A stretch of DNA of 64,000 nt, taken from NCBI RefSeq assembly GCF_020379485.1, contig NW_026016878.1:62001-126000 (forward strand), in the 5' to 3' direction. The notes under the pieces are model-generated. The model did no database searches. It was not told the origin of the DNA and worked only from the letters and a program-made list of their open reading frames with translations. Source of the stretch: Brassica napus (taxonomy: Eukaryota > Streptophyta > Magnoliopsida > Brassicales > Brassicaceae). The position numbers were made by a program, and so were the translations under genes. Shown here piece by piece: positions 1 to 12,212 of the stretch. Numbering within the stretch: the stretch's first letter is position 1; each line of letters opens with the position of its first letter.

Positions 1-825
1 ACCTTTCACGACATTGCTTGCTTGCCAATGCGACCAGGGAGTTGCTTGGATATTTTGGACCATTTAGGCTTATCATTCTCAATAAAGACATTAACCAATT
101 CACTCAAGAGATCATCTTCCTAAAAATAACAAGAGAAATTTATATGATCGTCAGCAAAAAAAAAGGAATTAGTAGGAGGAAAGGATATCAAGAAAAGTTG
201 ATTACCTCTTTTCTCCAAGGTCCTTTGTTGAGGTTAGGATTAAGAACTTTTAGCCAACGGTGTTGACACTGGACATCAGTCTTCCTCTTGTCTTTTCTCC
301 CGGGAACACACTCAGCTAATTAACCAAAAGACAAGAGAGAAACAAACATATATATTGGATAGGTGTACAAGAGTTTTTGAGATGACAAAACCAAAATCAA
401 AATATCAATTACCAATCTTTTTCCAATTCTTTCCTTTGTACCTCCACACACCATTCATCAAGAGTTTGTCCTTCACAAAAAGAAAACAAATAAGATGATG
501 GAAATAAAGATTTTCACCAATCACACAAAGACTTCCACATGAAACAATTGACCTACCTGCTCTGGGGTCCATCCTCCTTTAGTTGATCTTCTGGTAGGAC
601 CACTTATTCTTCTGCATCTTTGACCAGACATGAAACATCAATAATCGAACACAACCTTGTTAACTGATCACATATATATATGTATACAGTTGTTCATACA
701 TACACACTGGAAGAAAGAAGATTAAGAAGAAGAACATACTCTTGAGAGTCAATTGCACAAGTAGGAGGAGTAACTTGGGCGCTGATATCAGACTTAGATC
801 GAATCAAATGCTTAGATTCTGCCAT
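1..825 (-). CDS. MYB3R2: R1R2R3-type MYB transcription factor (MYB3R), 5' part, frame broken near window edge
   Basis: MYB3R proteins bind mitosis-specific activator elements and control G2/M gene expression. I read five exons on the minus strand: 825-740, 608-557, 470-413, 315-206 and 119 to the edge, all with GT/AG borders and matching phase. The product starts MAESKHLIRSKSD, then GPTRRSTKGGWTPEQ opens MYB repeat R1, KGKNWKKIAECVPG and DVQCQHRWLKVLNP finish it, KGPWRKEEDDLLSEL opens R2, and WSKISKQLPGRIGKQ precedes the expected CRERW. Instead, TTGC is present three times at 14-25 where two copies would keep the frame, giving a stop after four residues. The rest of the gene (end of R2, R3, C-terminus) lies outside. 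MYB3R identity is firm; the MYB3R2 paralogue call rests on collinearity and on the short insertion before DVQCQHRW. It could be a pseudogene or an assembly slip. Confidence 0.82.
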
Positions 826-908
826 TATTTCTGAATAAAAATATATGGACGAAACCGTAACTAACGACGACAATCCACCAAATCCGAGGAGTTGCTAATA
901 ATTACATA

Positions 909-1927
909 TCCCTTATATACTAAAGCACAAGTCACTTTGCCAATAAAATTGTGACAAATGGCATAGAAATTTTACAGTTTAAAAAAAAAATCAAATGCAA
1001 AACTTAAAAAAAAAACATAAACTACCTTTAAAGGTAACTGATTTCTATGTATTCTTTTTTTTTAATTTACTTTTAAATAAAAATCGTAACATCTATCCCA
1101 CTACGTCCATCATCATCATTGTATCTGAACTGCTAATCTTTCTCAGTAGAGTAGTTCATTCACAGTGCCATAATTTAAGTTCATATTTACTTACACATAA
1201 AAGAGAGAGAGAAAAAAAAAGAGACAAAACAGACACAAATGCAAATGCAGATATGGAAGAAGAAGACATGGAAAAAAAGCTTTTGATAAAAGGTAAACGC
1301 TTTTCTATTATTTCATTACGAAAGGATCATATCGAACTGTTTTTTTACTGTACAATAGGTTTCACATCAAAAGGATGATTGAGAGCAATTTGATACATTT
1401 TCTCTATAGTTTTAATATTTCAGATATTCAAAAAGAAAATAGGTTCATGTGTAGAGGCGAGAAGAACATAAAGCGTTGAAAAAGGCAAAATCAGTACTGC
1501 CAAGGGATGATGGGAGACAAAATTAACATAGTTAAATATATAATAGCAGCTACACGTTTATATTACTGCAGTCTTTTCATACACAATGTTTTCAGTCAAA
1601 AATATATCATTACACAATAACAAGGAAATTATTTTTCAATCTACTGTATTCTCTTGACTACTAGAAATAATAGGCAGCAAAACAATCGAATTAGCCAACA
1701 ATTTTATATATATTCTAAAGTAACTTTTGGAAATGTTTTTGGATATACATAATTTTTTTTATGGAATGGTTGAAAAATAAATGGAACTTGGAAAAAATAT
1801 TATATTTCTTTTTTTTTCATGTGTTCTTCAAAATAATGTGCAACTATCCACTTATACTTATTACTATTCATTTTTATTATATTTGTAAGAAAAAGTATTT
1901 CCATGCGAAGCATGGAGTCAATACTAG
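909..1927 (+). mobile_element. Non-autonomous Helitron, about 1.0 kb, in the MYB3R promoter
   Basis: The 5' end reads TCCCTTATATACTAAAGCAC directly after an A, like Helitron 5' ends. The 3' end has the hairpin CCATGCGAAGCATGG (1901-1915), then a short spacer and the terminal CTAG followed by T. No transposase is visible. The insertion starts 84 bases upstream of the MYB3R start codon, so the native promoter has been displaced. Confidence 0.7.
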
Positions 1928-2639
1928 TTTTTCTTAAATTATAAGACCAAACGGAGATTCAACAGGAGAATAGAGAAACATTATTTACTGGAGAACAAGA
2001 ATGTAAATATCTAGGAGTAGAGAAATTAGAGATTTGTGTTATCCTTGAGAAGTTACGGACGAGTAACGGCTACCAATATAAAATATCAAACAAATTCACT
2101 CTCAACAAAGAGAAATAAAAAAAAATCAACCTGAGAGAAATTCACGCTCAATTATATCTTTTGTAACTTTTTGAAATATCATAACTAAATTTCAACCATA
2201 AAATAAATCAAATCAATCGACAGGATTAAAAAGATCTCCAAAATCATTTATTTAGAATTTTATAACTGTTTTAAGAAAATTTACCTAATGTTAAATGTGC
2301 ATATGGCGACTTCTAGATGTTTTCTTGAAATCTCCTCTACCATATTTTGAAAAGTTCTATTAATTAAACCGGAAATTACGTAGTCTAAACTGAATGTATA
2401 ATTTGCACACAAAAAAACATGAATACGCTATGGTAATGGTACTCATGATACTCATACATATAAGAAGTTGGTTGAAAAAACAAGACTTAAGAGTAAACAT
2501 ATTTTATAGGTATCCTTGTGCTACTAGACGGCTTGAAAACAGGTACGGACGTTATTGCCTACTAGCCAAGTGACATCAATTGCAGCTAAGAAGCCTCCTT
2601 CAGGGGTTTTGTAAACTCAATACATCCAATACATATATT
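1928..2639. other. AT-rich intergenic sequence
   Basis: I see no gene, RNA or clear repeat here. It separates the Helitron in the MYB3R promoter from the LINE fragment. Confidence 0.4.
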
Positions 2640-3470
2640 CATCTACCCTTTTTTTACTGCAAACACCGTACTTTATTCAACCGGTTCAAATGGATTAGGC
2701 TGAAAAGCTAACCCGGAGGAACCACATTGTTTACATGGCAAAATTCAAAAGCTTTCGCACGAGCTCCTTTCACAAGGAAAATCGGTTCTAACATTAAAAT
2801 CACGAGAAATAAAAGACAGAGTAAATAGCGTAAACAAAGAACAGATATGGAAAAATTCTTCCCATTCTATGAAGCCGAAGATGGCCAAAAATCTTCTTCT
2901 TCGAACAGCTTTACCATTTGCAAGCAGTCCGACTCGAAATGCATAGTATCATGCCTCATATGGAGAGAAGTTCACATAGCCAAAAGTAGTGAATTCATCT
3001 CCACATGCAGGGGAGTGAGGACTTGTTTACCCCCAGAGAACCAGAAATCATAGACCCGTCTTCCAGCTCCATAACGAAACCACCTCCAAAAGTAGACTGG
3101 TTGGTTGCCCAAGATGCATCCACTTGACATCTGGATTTATGCAACCTATTCATGTCCTCCTGGTCATCTGAATGTGATCGCTCCTTTGCATTTCCTATCG
3201 TCATCACTTGTTGCGCCACCAGCCACTCCCACTCCTCGCATTCTTGAGTAGCCTTTTGAAGTGAGTCCATAGGTGATACCTAAACTTCATACAAAAGTTT
3301 GTCATTCTTTGCTTTCCATAAGAACCACATGATCCATGAGAATTTAGCTAGTCGTTGCATCAATATACTTTTTGTTGGGGCTCTGAACAAAAAAAAATCA
3401 AAATTTTCATAAACTGATGTACTCGGGAATTGTCCCTCGATGGTAGATCCGATAAAGCCCATGTCTAGAG
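2640..3470 (-). mobile_element. LINE (non-LTR retrotransposon) 3' fragment, RNase H-like region, broken
   Basis: Reading the minus strand, a peptide ending in the LINE linker motif WIMWFLWKAKNDKL (near 3325-3290) runs through an in-frame TAG into PMDSLQKATQE, then the RNase H-like domain with CQVDASWA and a GGGFV stretch (3160-3060). Further on, HFESDCLQMVKLFEEED is encoded in another frame, followed by a further break. This is the usual order of the reverse transcriptase zinc-binding linker and RVT_3 domain of plant L1-type elements. The reverse transcriptase itself is missing, so this is a 5'-truncated dead copy. Confidence 0.75.
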
Positions 3471-5347
3471 TGCTGGAGGGTATTCAAAGAGAAGATGATT
3501 TATGTATATTGAAATGGATAAATAAGCAAGAAAATGTATGAATGTGTACAAAAAAACAGAAAAAAAACATTCCTATGTTATGGATGATTGGGATAAGAAA
3601 AAACATTCCTATATTGAAATGAATAAATAAAGCACAAAAGCTGCAGTCAAATAAGAAAACACAAGTTCAATATGGATGTACTTGGAGGGGGGTGGTGATA
3701 ATTAAACGGGTACTTTCTGATTGATTTGATGATCAAATAATATATTGGGATAGATACGTGATCAAATGATCTTTGGACAGCATAACCACAATATCCCAAC
3801 CAAATTTGTATTGAGTAATTCAATATCTTCAATGCATCCTTGTAAACCTCTACGGCTTTACTATTTGTCATCAATGGTTTCTCTTTATTCGCAAAGGTGA
3901 TCCAATATGTAGAATTCCATGGGAAAAGAAGTTATTTTCATTCTTGTCAACAACGTTGTTAAACGATGATGTGTGAATTTCTAGTTTGTGTGTGTTAAAA
4001 TAATGTGTTGTTTCTGCTATTTGTTCCATTGTATGTGTATGTTTAAGAGTAGTTTAATGAATTTATTTTCTTAATTGTGATTTTGGTTCATCATATTTAG
4101 TTTAGTTTGTACTAATTTAACTCATTTTTTATTATAGGGTTTGTGTGCCAAAGATATTATTCTCGGGCTCTATTCATATCTTCTTCCGTTTGTTTTTCAT
4201 GTCATTAGATTGGTCCAAATCTCATTATTCTTGGATTTAGAAATTCAATTGAATTTGAAGGAATTAGAGTTTCTGTTTAAACTTTTATTATTTTAAACTT
4301 TTATGTTATTAGATTAAGTATTTGTAATCATTCTTCTGAAATCTTTTAAATTCTAGTGTTATTCAATTTAGTGGTTTCCTAATTCCATTAAATATTTGTG
4401 TTATTTAATTTTTGGTGGATTTTGTGATAATTTTATTTGAAAGGAATTTAATGTAAAATTTACTAAAAATGTATAGAAACAATTCTTTGTCTTTGGGTTG
4501 GGATTTTAAGATAATTTTTATATCGCTTATCTATCAGATATATAAGTCAAGATTTTTATTGATCATTATAATATACGAGATTTGAAATTGTAATTTTCAT
4601 TATAAATTTTAAAATATGTTATCTTCTTGAAAAAAGATATAAATATATTATTTGTCGTAATTTATATTCCTATAAAACTGCCTTATAATTAATTAAATTA
4701 CTATTATTAAGTGTTTTAAAAATCGTTCTAGACGCATTATCAAGCACATACAAGTTATAGGTGCCCGATTAATCAATAATATTTTATAAAGCACTTATTT
4801 ATCGCCTAACAATTTCTTGAACATTGATTTTCATTAATCAAGTTTTTTTTCTCAAATGATTTTCTTTAATTATATGAAATAAAATGATTTAAGTTTTTGT
4901 TACTTTCACTAGTCAAATTTTTATTCAATTTTTTTCTTTGTGTAAAAGTTCATAGCATTTAAAGGAATTAATATCTATCAAATTTATTTAGATTCTCTTA
5001 AAATCCAGAACAACAGAATTAGACAAATGCGTTAAATTTTTTATCAAATCTTTTAAAATACTTTGAAAGCTATTGTTTATATCTTCAATTGAATTCTTCT
5101 ATGATCAATTAAATTCTTGTATTCAATACCACATCCCCAATTGGACGAGCCATTTTTTTATGTTTATACATTATCAAGCTTCACTCTGCAAGTAAATACG
5201 GCGGACTTGACGACCGTCATGGTCATGACTCATGGGCTTAGCCCAATGGTTGACTAGCCAATTTAAAATTGTGAATCATTCCTCTTAAATAAAAAACTTT
5301 TATAATTTTACCCTCCAAATCTAAGACATCAAGTTTATACCATATAA
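3471..5347. other. AT-rich intergenic sequence
   Basis: About 1.9 kb with long A/T runs and no convincing coding or RNA signal. Short open frames on the minus strand near 3650-3870 have low-complexity composition and no recognisable domain. Confidence 0.4.
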
Positions 5348-6154
5348 CGCCATCTCCAACCCAACTCCAAAACACTATTTTAGTGTAATTTCTACATCAA
5401 AACTTCTCCAATTCAACTGCAAAAAACTATGTGGATGATTGGTTGGGTTGTAATTGTAGAAAATTTACTTTAATATTTTGTCTGTAGGATTTTTGATTTA
5501 GCTTTAAATGATGTAGCTTTAAAATTTTCTACAGCTAAAAAAATGGGGCTTTAGAAAATAAGATGTTTACAGCCATTTTTTGTGTGTTTTTGCTGTAGTT
5601 TTAATTTTTTGGTTGTAGCTTTAAAAACCAAGATAAAGCATGATTGGTAGTATTTAAGGTTGTAGATGAAAATTAAAGTTAAAGTCACTTTCTACAGCCC
5701 AACCAATCACCCCCTATATCATTTTAGTACAAAGCTACAGTACCGTACCAAATTTGGTGCGTTACTATTCACAACGCCAAACATTGTTTACTTACTTTTA
5801 TTAATAAAATATTAATTAAATAAATATTAGTGGCAAGATAAACACATATAAAATAGATAAATAGTTATATAATAATTAAATAATTACAGATATTGAAATA
5901 GTTTATTTTAGTTTGTTATTTTAATATTATTATATTTAAAAATAATAATAATTTATTTTAAAACAAATATTTTAGTGTTATACATTTTTGTGCAATATAA
6001 TTACATAATAATTTTATTTATATATATATATATATCAAGTAATAATAAAATTTCTAACTAAATAGTATAAAAATCAAAAATAAAATTTTGGTGTTGTGGT
6101 TGGAGATGAAAAAACTTTTTGACACTAAAATGATATTATGGGTTGGAGATGCCC
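5348..6154. mobile_element. PIF/Harbinger-like MITE (807 bp) with a second MITE nested inside
   Basis: The ends are inverted: CGCCATCTCCAACCCAACTC at the left and the complement of GGGCATCTCCAACCCATAAT at the right, flanked by the trinucleotide TAA on both sides (5345-5347 and 6155-6157). A TAA/TTA duplication is the habit of PIF/Harbinger elements. Inside, about 5430-5715 has its own inverted ends built on GATGATTGGTTGGGTTGTA and its complement, so a younger MITE landed in the older one. No coding capacity. Confidence 0.65.
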
Positions 6155-7334
6155 TAATGCAGACCGACCAGAATCAATCAGAAGAAATGCCTTAATAGTT
6201 TGAACCAAAACCTTACTTGATTTGATGATTGATGTTTTTTTTTTGTCAACGATAATTGATGTTTAATTGTTTACTAGGTGTTTTGCCCGCATATGCGGAC
6301 ATAATTTTCTTATCAATATTTATTAGTTTATGTCTTATTAATCTAAAACAAGTATACTAAATTATTATTTATGTTTTCAAATAGTTAATTTAAACATCAA
6401 ATATTTATATATGTCAAATATATTTTTATCAAAATATATACTTATTATGCTGTTAAAATTTTTAAAACGCTCATATCTTAGAAATTGTTTAGAAAATATA
6501 TTTATATAAATATTTTTCTTGACTAATATTTAACTATAAATGTTTTGCATCTTAAGTTTTTAAAATTTTATAACAAAAATTTGTTTTCAGATAGCAATAT
6601 AATATATATAAAAATTATCTTATTTTAAAAAAAATTGATAATTTTATTATATTATTTTAGAATCAACAATTTAATATTTAACATAACATATAAATTTGAC
6701 ATGATTAATTTTTTTTTTAATTATATATAAATTCATAAAGCGTATTCTTTAAATTAATAAGGTTTTTTGCAAAATTGACCTACAACTTAAAGTCAAACAC
6801 AAAACTAACCTCCTTTTTTTTTGGAAATTGGTGCCCTATTCACCCCACAAGTTCATATAATTCACGAAAATGCTATCAATTTTTTTTTATTTTTTTTTTC
6901 GAAAATGACATTTTTACTCTCTCACCCTCATCATCTTCAAGTAATTACAAGATTGTCATTGTCATCAATACCCTAACCACCATGAACAACCAATTTGAAG
7001 CTCTTAATGCTCCCAAAATTGAGTTACACTTCTTCTTTTTCCATTCTTATGAACTAAACACAACATATCTCTCACTTTCTCTCCACATTGAGCTAAAAAA
7101 AACCAAGATTTTGATTTTACATTTTTTATGGTTCATAAAGTCATAGAAGCTAATATTTTTTTTTGATTTTACATATCTCTCACTTTCGTTTGTGTGCTTG
7201 GAGAAGCCTTATGTGTGATAAGGAAGTTATCTCACCAATTTAAGATATGAAATCAATTTTTTTCCCAGATCTGTTCGTCAGACGACTTACATGGGAAGTC
7301 GTCTGGCAGTAGACGACTTATCTGGAAGTCGTCT

Positions 7335-8107
7335 GGTCAACGCAGAGGTTATTTTTGCAATTGACTTTGAAATCTGTTTCCTGAGACGACTGAAAGTTAA
7401 GTCGTCTGATTTTGTTTGGTTACAAAAAAATCTCCAAAGAACCTAGACGACTTACATTTCAGTGGTCATAGGTCAGTTTTGCATTTGACTGGATTATTTC
7501 AGAGGTTTGATTTTCCAGGACGACTTACATTTCAGTCGTCTGGTGAAAATTGAAATATCAATATTTTATTAACACTATACGACTTACAATTAAGTCGTTA
7601 TAGGTTAGTTTTGCAATTGAAAAAAAAAACTTCAATATTTAACTATACCCATACGACTTACAATTCAGTCATCCGCCCGACGACTTACATGTAAGTCGTC
7701 CATTATTTTATTCCGAGATTCTGGTCAAACCTCGTAAATCCTGGACGACTTACAAGTAAGTCGTCTGACGGACGACTGAATTGTAAGTCGTCTATATATA
7801 ATTAAATATTGAAGTTTTTTTTTCAATTGCAAAACTAACCTAAGACGATATAATTGTAAGTCGTCTAGTTTTAAAAAAAATATTGATATTTTAATTTTCA
7901 CGAGACGACTGAAATGTAAGTAGTCCAGGAAAGTCAAACTTCTGAAATAATCCAGTCAAATGCAAAACCAACCTATGACGACTGAAATGTAAGTCGTCTA
8001 GCTTTTTGGAGTTTTTTTTTAACCAAACAAAAGTAGACGACTTATTTTTCAGTCGTCTTAAATAACAGATTTCAAAGTCAATTGCAAAAATAACCTCTGC
8101 GTTGACC
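7335..8107. repeat. Large inverted repeat, arms about 370 bp, centre near 7721
   Basis: GGTCAACGCAGAGG at 7335 pairs with CCTCTGCGTTGACC at 8094-8107. Inward, the arms keep matching with substitutions: AATTGACTTTGAAATCTG against its complement, TTGACTGGATTATTTCAGA against its complement, down to the palindromic AGTCGTC units beside the 40-bp spacer at about 7700-7743. A transcript would fold into a long imperfect hairpin that itself contains smaller hairpins. Confidence 0.8.
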
Positions 8108-8989
8108 GGACGACTTATATTTTAGTCATCTGGAATACTTAGATTGAATTCGTCCGCGTCGACCTAAATGGACGACTTCTCTGGAGGTCTACTAGATGAC
8201 CTCCGTGGATGTCGTATGCGTCAATGTTTAATAAACTTGCATTTTCTCTAAAACTATAAAGACTTTTTAACATTTCCTTGTTAATTCATGTTTATTAATT
8301 AATATTTGGGCTACTGAATGGAACTTATAACTGGTGATATTTATGAGGTTACCAACATTCACGTTAATTAAAGTTTCTAACGGATCCGAGAAGACTTCAG
8401 TGGAAGTCTTCTCCGCTAGTTTTTAAGTCTTCTACGTTACTTTTTGAATAACTTGTATTTTTAAGAGTGATAAGTAACTTCAAGATATGTAAAACTCATA
8501 TTTACAAAATATGTTTTCTCCCTTAGTTTTACTAAATTTGACTAAGTTTTTTAACGCAAACTTATAAAAAATATGATATGCTTTGACTAGTTACTATTGT
8601 TTGTTTCCTTCTCTTAAGTATTATTGTTATATACAATAATGATGATTATTGTTATGAGTTGGAAGAATGGTTAAAATGCTTCTTAAAATGTTGTATCAAT
8701 ATGAAGCTACCAACATTCTTGTTTATTAAGATGAGAAAAAGGCCAGTGGAATTTATTATTGCATATGAGAGATTCAAAGATAAGAAAAAGGCTACTGAAG
8801 TCTATTATTTCATTGATTTGTAAATGTGTAAACACATTGTTAGCACATGTATTACATCTTGGGAAACATTATTACTGATTTTACAAAAAAAATTACAACT
8901 AAAAAAGTAGACATGCAATTCACAAAACAGATCACAAATAAAACTATTATAGATCATTCCTACACAAAGACAAGCTTGGACTCTACTTG

Positions 8990-9190
8990 ATATGGAAGAA
9001 AACTTTGTCAGAAGACTTTCAGGAAGTCCAGACGACTTTTAGGAAGTCCAGAAGACTTTTAGGAAGTCCAGACGACTTCCAAACGACTTCCAGGAAGTCC
9101 AGACGACTTTCAAGAAGTCCAGACGACTTTCAGGAAGTCCAGACGACTGAAGTGGAAGTAGTCTGGAAGACTTCCTGGAAGTCGTCTAGT
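8990..9190. repeat. Tandem array of GGAAGTCCAGACGACTTTC-like units
   Basis: About eight copies of an 18-20 bp unit (AGGAAGTCCAGACGACTTT with small changes) lie in direct repeat inside the Mutator-like element. An open frame runs through it only because the unit lacks stops; the repetitive translation is not a protein gene. Confidence 0.75.
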
Positions 9191-10996
9191 GCATTATATT
9201 TTAGACGACTAACAGGTAAATCGTCCCAGAAGTCTTCCAGATCTGAAAAACTTGCATATCAAATCCATATCTGAAAAACCTGCATATCCAAAAACGTTCA
9301 AATGGCTTAAAAACAGAAAAAATGAGTGGAAGATTAGATAAATCTACCTTTATAGAACACACAAAAATATATATCTAAAATTAATAGATCTACCTTTAAA
9401 TGAGTGGAAGATGAGTACCATCTGATTAAAAACCTGCAAAAGAGATAGATTAGTAAGAAAGACATGAGACAAAACTGAAAAATTCATATAAAGTTTGGTG
9501 TTTTCAAGTCAAAGAGATTAGAGAGAGGTTGAAGAGATTTAGAATGATGAACATTACATTTTTGTTGCAGCCATTTGAGAGGAGGAAAGAGAATGTGTAA
9601 ATTTTTCTTTATATAGGGAGACAAAAAATCCAATTAGGTTAAATAATTTTGATTCAGACGACTTCCTAGACGACTTACGTCCAGAAGAGTTTTATATTTT
9701 TAGCGGGAAAGTAAAATATTTTTAGCGGAAAACTAAAATAGAAGACTTTCCAGACGACTTACAAGTCGTCTGGTTTAAATAAGTCGTCTGGTTTAAATTA
9801 TTTAAGCGGGAAAATAATTTTTTTAAAATTTTTAGGCAGGAATATTTGGACGACTTACATGTAAGTCGTCTGTTTTAATTTCTTCACCAGACGACTGAAA
9901 TGTAAGTCGTCTAAACCCTAAACATAACCCCTAAACTTAATTAACTAACTAAACACTTCATAAAATCAAATTAAACTTCAAAAGTGTTTACTATACACAA
10001 AAATAAACACGTATAGATAAAAAAATTAATTTTTCAAAAAAATATTCAAGCTTTCCAAAATCTAACCCTAAGAATACATACAATACTACAACATATGTTG
10101 CCAAACCCTAGACCAAAGAATACCATGATTCACTACCTACACTCATCTATGTTGATAACAATTCAATTTTGTTATATTTTAATTTATATCACTTAAAACT
10201 GTTTATAATTACATGATTTTAATTTTTCGCTTATCAAAATATTTTTTAAAATTTTTATAAATTATTTTTAATATTAGCTAAACCAGAAGACTTACTTTGA
10301 AGTTGTCCAGACGACTTCCAACATCTCAGACGACTCAGACGACTTACTAGGGTTATATTCATAAAAATAGCTTCTGTTTTTCTGTTTGGTCACAAGGTGC
10401 TGGGATGTAATTTCATAAGGCTTTTAAGTTAGTTTTGCACTTGATTCAAGTTTGGGTATAGGTTTGGGGTTAAAATCAAGTTGTGGGTTAGTTTTGGTAA
10501 ATTCACCAATTAATAAATTAGTGAATCAGTTAGGAACTAATAATAAATCAATAACCTAACTAAAAGTCTAAAACTTAATAAAAACATGACAAATAAGAAA
10601 AACTAACTAAAATTTAATATAACATATACAATTAGTATTTTAAAATAAAATTCGTTTTTAATATATATAAGATTCATTAAGGATATTTTTAAAATTAATA
10701 AATTAGTAACTTAACTAAAAATAAATAATAAATCAATAATTTAGCTAAAACATAATAAAAACATGAAAAATAAAAAAATTACCTAAAATGAAAGAAAACA
10801 TGACAAATAATCAAATTTAATTCTCAAATAATATTTTACAATAACCAACTAAAAACATTTTAAAATATAACAGATTACTTTAAAAATAAAACAATTAACA
10901 TAATTAATAAATAAATATTGACAAATAAGCGAAAAAACCTAAAAATATGGAGAAGCTAATACATAACCCAAATCAATTCATAAATAATAGTATAGA

Positions 10997-12212
10997 TAGA
11001 TAGATCACGTTATCTTAACATACAATATATATTTTAAACTCAAAAAGATGAAACGAGGACTTCGTTGTAAAACAACAAAACAAAAGTAAACAATAAAACC
11101 AGAACCGTTTCAATCCTTTATTTATACTAGATTTTTTAACCGCGCTACGCGCGGATAAGATATTATATATATTTCTCAATTCTATTAAATATAATGTATA
11201 ATATTGTATTACATTATTTAAAAAATATAAAATAATACTACATAAGATAAATATATTTTAAAATTTTTTTTGTGGAAATCATTATGTTGTTTGATTGTTA
11301 TACTTGATTCACATATTTGCGTAGATATTTGTGATAGATGAATAAATATATTTTTATTATCAGTAAATAATATATATTTATTAAATAATATAAGAAAAAT
11401 GAAATTATTTACTTTTTAAACAAATTTGTCTCATGTTGGGGACTCGGTTATAAACATATCATATTCGAAGAAGACATTTTTACAGTTATCAATCTTCTTA
11501 ACAGTCAAAAAACAAATCGGAATATCAAAATAATATCTCATACGATCTCTTTGTGGAATAACTGCTCTAAAGAAATTGAATTTAGGCATAAAAAAAGATT
11601 GGAAATGGATGTACATATGTGTTATCTAAGTCACCTTTACAAAGTACTATTCATAGTTCATATATCATTTATGTTCATCCTATTTTTTGTCCATTCTTTA
11701 TTAAACATTTTGAAATAACCGATGCTAATTAATAATAAATTTTTGGCTGTCAAAAAATAATCAAATTTATCTAATTATTGCTTAAATATTTTATTAATAT
11801 TGTTTAAGAAACTTTTAAGTGATATCATAGTTTAATTTTTATTAATTTTGTTTTGTTAATTTTTAGAGTTTTTTGTATTTAAGATTTTTTTCTATATTAA
11901 GTTTCTATTTCTTTTACAGAATTGATATATATATATATATATATATATGTCATAAAAATTACCATCAAATCAGTGTTACTTATTTATTATTTTGTTTTTA
12001 ATAAAAATATACTTTTTAAATAATTTAATGTAAAATAAAATTATATAGTTCTTTTGCAGTTTCGCCTTGTTTACCTTTGTATAATGGTTTTCTTAAATTT
12101 ATTCCACTCCACTTTACATGGACATTCATTTGACCGAACCATTAAAAAAATCTTAGACTATATCTAATTGGATCGCACATTAAATAAATCTCAGTTCTAT
12201 TGAGTGTTGGCA
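10997..12212 (-). mobile_element. Helitron 3' end (minus strand) with unresolved 5' end
   Basis: On the minus strand, hairpin CCGCGCGTAGCGCGG (about 11153-11139), spacer TTAAAAAAT and CTAG followed by T put a Helitron 3' end at 11127. The element should extend to higher coordinates. I see no matching 5' end before the next Helitron begins at 12213, so it is probably truncated. The rest is AT-rich, with a TA microsatellite at about 11928-11948. No gene is visible. Confidence 0.55.

Larger units (their letters stand above)
6761..10507. mobile_element. Non-autonomous Mutator-like element (3.75 kb) rich in AAGTCGTC palindromes
   Basis: Flanked by a perfect 9-bp duplication, AATTAATAA (6752-6760 and 10508-10516), the size typical of Mutator-like elements. 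The ends are imperfect inverted repeats (GGTTTTTTGCAAAATTGACC at the left; GGTGAATTTACCAAAACTAA read inward from the right). The interior holds dozens of copies of AGACGACTTAC/GTAAGTCGTCT, usually as head-to-head pairs, in 7265-8210, 8990-9240 and 9655-9915. I found no transposase. Confidence 0.7.
6274..10996 (-). mobile_element. Helitron on the minus strand, split by a nested Mutator-like element
   Basis: On the minus strand the 3' terminus reads hairpin CCGCATATGCGG, a short spacer GCAAAACAC and CTAG followed by T (3' end at 6274). The 5' terminus is TCTATACTATTATTTATGAA preceded by A (start at 10996). The same two ends, with related internal sequence, recur at 60763-62047, which supports the pairing. 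Without the nested insert (6761-10507 plus one target copy) this Helitron is about 0.97 kb. No helicase or Rep domain is present, so it is non-autonomous. Confidence 0.7.

Noticed and set aside
6775..7146. 123-codon open frame at the start of the Mutator-like element
   Set aside because: Begins in the terminal inverted repeat and is driven by poly-T runs (Phe stretches); no transposase motif.
8987..9274. 95-codon protein of repeated FQEVQTTF units
   Set aside because: Direct translation of the tandem DNA repeat in the Mutator-like element, with no evolutionary protein signal.
7265..9915. CRISPR-like array of GACGACTT repeats
   Set aside because: Units are palindromic, variable in spacing and orientation, lie inside a 9-bp-flanked transposon and the genome is plant nuclear DNA with no cas genes.
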